Below, in pieces: positions 13,410-14,971 of a stretch of DNA of 14,971 nt. The DNA comes from an uncultured Holdemanella sp. (GTDB taxonomy: Bacteria; Bacillota_I; Bacilli_A; Erysipelotrichales; Erysipelotrichaceae): the NCBI RefSeq assembly GCF_934772795.1, contig NZ_CAKVMR010000052.1, positions 1-14,971 on the forward strand, given 5' to 3'. The first letter of the stretch is position 1, and every line of letters begins with the position of its first letter. A program made the position numbers and the translations under genes. The notes below the pieces were generated by a model. The model did no database searches and was not told the DNA's origin. It worked only from the letters and a program-made list of their open reading frames with translations.

Positions 13410-13475
13410 CAATCGTAAAAAGATACGACTGAAATCAGTCCAAAAAGCAATCATAAAAAAATACGATTGTTTTTA
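13410..13475 (+). terminator. Terminator of the ATPase gene, with inner hairpin
   Basis: CAATCGTA (13410-13417) pairs with TACGATTG (13462-13469), followed by TTTTT. The inner hairpin GACTG-AAAT-CAGTC lies at 13427-13440. A near-perfect direct repeat (GCAATCGTAAAAAGATACGA at 13409-13428 and a copy with two changes at 13447-13466) supplies the arms. Confidence 0.7.
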
Positions 13476-13512
13476 TGCGTGATTGTAGTCTTAAAATCGG
13501 AAAGGAGATTTT

Positions 13513-13830
13513 ATGCGCAAAACAAGAATGCTCGTATTTAAAGAAACAATTACGAATACTTTTCTAAAAACAGTGAGTGCGACACAAATCAGTTGGGCAA
13601 ATTACTTTTAAAAGATAGTTAGGCAGTACAAGAATGCATATGAATACATTAAGGGAGAAAAAATTTCATTAAAAATTTGAATTATGGAACTATCAGAAAA
13701 AGTGATTGAGGGCATGGTAAATCTTGATATAAGTAAATATAAAAATGAAATTGTGTCACCACTGGTGACACAAATTTACAGGACGAATTACTTTTCCAAA
13801 AAAACAAAGTATATTCTGTTCGTAATTTGA
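13513..13830 (+). pseudogene. Decayed unrecognised gene, or two to three short ORFs
   Basis: AAGGAG (13502-13507) stands 5 bases before ATG 13513, which opens a 32-aa frame (MRKTRMLVFKETITNTFLKT, then VSATQISWANYF) ending at TAA 13609-13611. The same frame goes on with protein-like codons (KIVRQYKNAYEYIKGEKISL) to TGA 13678, then again (MELSEKVIEGMVNLDISKYK and so on) to TGA 13828. Only two stops in about 105 codons of one frame suggest a single gene that has decayed. I do not recognise the product. Good RBS means the 32-aa peptide may still be made. No other gene is visible in the 820 bases between the ATPase and treR apart from the phosphatase remnant. Confidence 0.4.
13751..13773. repeat. 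23-bp palindromic hairpin, copy 1
   Basis: TTGTGTCACC-ACT-GGTGACACAA: perfect 10-bp arms with a 3-base centre. It sits inside the decayed frame. No T run follows, so it is not a simple terminator. Confidence 0.75.
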
Positions 13831-13871
13831 AGTATATGGAAAATATGCAGAAACTTATACTGAAAGAAAAT

Positions 13872-13894
13872 TTGTGCAACAACCTGTTGCATAA
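13872..13894. repeat. 23-bp palindromic hairpin, copy 2
   Basis: TTGTGCAACA-ACC-TGTTGCATAA: nine Watson-Crick pairs and one G-U pair with a 3-base centre. It has the same layout as the copy at 13751-13773 (TTGTG start, 10-bp arms, loop ACY), 121 bases downstream. Confidence 0.65.
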
Positions 13895-14000
13895 TTCCAT
13901 GGGGTCACAATATTGTTCTTTTGAATAAGATTGCTGATATTAAAAGGTTGATTTATCCATAGTTTTATATATTCAAATTAACTGCTTTTTAAATTTCTTT

Positions 14001-14028
14001 TGGTATGATAAATTATATAAAAGTGAGG
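14001..14028 (+). promoter_or_regulatory. Promoter and RBS of the lost phosphatase gene
   Basis: Extended -10 TGGTATGAT (14001-14009), no clear -35, and an RBS-like AGTGAGG at about 14022-14028, 10-11 bases before the ATG at 14039. Confidence 0.45.
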
Positions 14029-14038
14029 TTTTTAAATA

Positions 14039-14080
14039 ATGAAGAAAGTGCTTTTTATTTGCCACGGCAACAATTTTTAA
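14039..14080 (+). pseudogene. Stub of a low-molecular-weight protein tyrosine phosphatase gene
   Basis: ATG 14039 encodes MKKVLFICHGN, the highly characteristic start of LMW-PTP family proteins (arsenate reductase/Wzb-type fold), where the P-loop reads C-H-G-N-x-C-R-S. Here the match breaks right after CHGN: the peptide ends NNF and stops at TAA 14078-14080. The second Cys, the catalytic Arg and the remaining 140 or so residues are absent, so no enzyme is possible. The upstream extended -10 element and RBS seem intact. The break could be a deletion or an insertion end. A short-peptide chance match is possible but unlikely given the exact register with a start codon and promoter. Confidence 0.6.
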
Positions 14081-14085
14081 TCTTC

Positions 14086-14099
14086 ATAAAGCGCTTTAT
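14086..14099. promoter_or_regulatory. 14-bp perfect palindrome
   Basis: ATAAAGCGCTTTAT lies 6 bases after the stub of the phosphatase gene and about 130 bases before treR. It also resembles, in inverted form, AAAGTGCTTT at 14045-14054. It could be an operator or a relic of an insertion. Confidence 0.45.
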
Positions 14100-14132
14100 A
14101 TAAAGTATAATAAATAAATTAAACAGGATTTG

Positions 14133-14151
14133 TGCACCTTAAATGCACCTT
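14133..14151 (+). repeat. Tandem octamer TGCACCTT
   Basis: TGCACCTT-AAA-TGCACCTT. Short direct repeats of this kind occur at integrase attachment regions or regulator sites, but no integrase is in the window. Confidence 0.4.
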
Positions 14152-14180
14152 TTAGATAGCTTCATCAACAATTTTTATAG

Positions 14181-14219
14181 CATGTCCTATCCGTACATGT
14201 TACAATATAAAACGAAAGG
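14181..14219 (+). promoter_or_regulatory. -10 box, inverted repeat and RBS ahead of treR
   Basis: TACAAT at 14201-14206, without a good -35; CATGT...ACATG (14181-14185 with 14195-14199) forms a short inverted repeat across the spacer; RBS GAAAGG (14214-14219) is 9 bases from the ATG at 14229. Confidence 0.45.
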
Positions 14220-14228
14220 TAATTATAG

Positions 14229-14951
14229 ATGGCAAAATATCAAGAAATATACAATCGATTGAGATCTAGGATCGTTAATAAAGAGATTAAGGCAAATACA
14301 TATCTGCCTAGTGAAATGGATTTGATGAAGGAATTTAATACATCGCGAGATACGATTCGTAAGGCATTAAATCTTCTTGCTTCCAATGGATATATTCATA
14401 AAGAAAAAGGGAAGGGGTCATTGGTTTTAGATTTATCTACAATTAATTTTCCTGTATCCGGCATTACGAGTTATAAGGAATTACAGGATAGTCATTTAGT
14501 CAGTAAATCAACGACTTTTGTGCATGAATTTAATTTGATTCCCGCAAATGAAGAAATACAGTCTTTATTAAATATGACTGGTGGAGATGTATATAAAACG
14601 GTTCGTATAAGAACAATCGATGGAGAGAAAATTATTTTGGATACGGATTATTTGCGTTCAGATATTATTAAAGGTTTAGAAATTAAGCATGCACAGAACT
14701 CTTTGTATGAGTACATTGAAAATGAGCTTGGATTAACAATTAGTTTCGCAAGAAAAGAAATTACTGTAATTCCTGCAACGGATGAAGAAAAGGAATTGTT
14801 GGATATGAAAGATTATGGACTACTTGTATGTGTTCGTTCTTGGACTTATTTAGAAGATGCAACATTATTTCAATATACAGTATCAAAACATAGACCGGAT
14901 AAATTTAGATTTGTAGATTTCGCAAGACGTGATAAAACACAGAAGATGTAG
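14229..14951 (+). CDS. treR: Trehalose operon repressor, GntR family
   Basis: 240 aa, the normal length for TreR. Residues 1-68 are a GntR winged helix: LPSEMDLMKEF (26-36), TSRDTIRKALNLLASNGYIH (38-57), KGKGS (60-64). Residues 72-235 are a UTRA ligand-binding domain, with segments close to those of Bacillus subtilis TreR as I remember it: FPVSGITSYKEL, KIILDTDYL, SLYEYIENELGLTISFA, RKEITV and the end LFQYTVSKHRPDKFRFVDFA. TreR represses trehalose uptake and phosphotrehalase genes and is released by trehalose-6-phosphate. No treP or treA/treC gene lies within the window; they may lie beyond the right end, although a terminator follows the gene at once. The upstream 14001-14200 region carries debris, so treR may have been separated from its original left neighbour. 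Confidence 0.92.
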   Translation: MAKYQEIYNRLRSRIVNKEIKANTYLPSEMDLMKEFNTSRDTIRKALNLLASNGYIHKEKGKGSLVLDLSTINFPVSGITSYKELQDSHLVSKSTTFVHEFNLIPANEEIQSLLNMTGGDVYKTVRIRTIDGEKIILDTDYLRSDIIKGLEIKHAQNSLYEYIENELGLTISFARKEITVIPATDEEKELLDMKDYGLLVCVRSWTYLEDATLFQYTVSKHRPDKFRFVDFARRDKTQKM

Positions 14952-14971
14952 TCGATGGGCTGCATCTTTTT
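14945..14971 (+). terminator. Terminator of treR
   Basis: GATGTAG / CTGCATC (14945-14951 with 14960-14966, one G-U pair), loop TCGATGGG, then TTTTT up to the window edge. The stem overlaps the stop codon. Confidence 0.8.

Noticed and set aside
13682..13900. Minus-strand 72-aa frame in the debris region
   Set aside because: Hydrophobic only because it reads A-rich DNA backwards; it crosses both hairpins and has no RBS or promoter.
1..14971. CRISPR array, tRNA or rRNA genes, integrase, plasmid origin
   Set aside because: No regularly spaced repeats, cloverleaf-like sequence, rRNA segment, intact integrase or replication gene seen on either strand.

Overview
The window reads as chromosomal DNA of a low-GC Firmicute. 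AT-rich codon use, AGGAGG-type ribosome binding sites, rho-independent terminators, Cys lipoproteins and a TreR-type repressor all fit. An anaerobic gut or oral member of the Erysipelotrichia is my best guess, but no rRNA or ribosomal gene is present to settle it. Nearly all recognisable genes lie on the plus strand.

Layout. Positions 1-2740 are a patchwork: the 3' end of a ROK-family sugar kinase gene, a 357-bp internally deleted insertion element with 24-bp perfect inverted ends and 10-bp flanking direct repeats, an intact AlbA_2/Schlafen-like regulator gene, and a membrane-protein fragment. From 2837 to 10785 the sequence looks like normal chromosome: a membrane acyltransferase, a secreted M28 metallopeptidase lipoprotein preceded by a roughly 270-nt structured leader that ends in a terminator, and a three-gene signalling operon (HD-GYP response regulator, family 3 solute-binding lipoprotein, hybrid sensor histidine kinase). 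From 10920 to 13475 there are a small hydrophobic peptide gene with a convergent antisense RNA (type I toxin-antitoxin candidate), an orphan Phd/YefM-like antitoxin that seems to lack its middle, and a three-domain ATPase (DUF6788-like, AAA, PD-(D/E)XK-like nuclease). Positions 13476-14200 are gene debris with unusual hairpins, including the first 11 codons of a low-molecular-weight tyrosine phosphatase. The window closes with treR and its terminator.

How the genes may work together. The signalling operon suggests that an extracytoplasmic binding lipoprotein reports a small ligand, perhaps an amino acid, to the membrane kinase; phosphate could then pass to the HD-GYP protein, which would degrade a cyclic dinucleotide. 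The M28 peptidase just upstream has its own promoter and terminator, but could release amino acids or peptides of the kind such a sensor detects. The 10.9-13.5 kb block looks like an accessory module of toxin-antitoxin type genes and a possible nuclease-ATPase.

The strongest candidates for something undescribed are the structured leader at 3796-4062 and the toxin/antisense locus at 10915-11252, where the 5' regions of the two convergent transcripts are diverged inverted copies of each other. Everything here was read by eye; no folding, alignment or database search was run.
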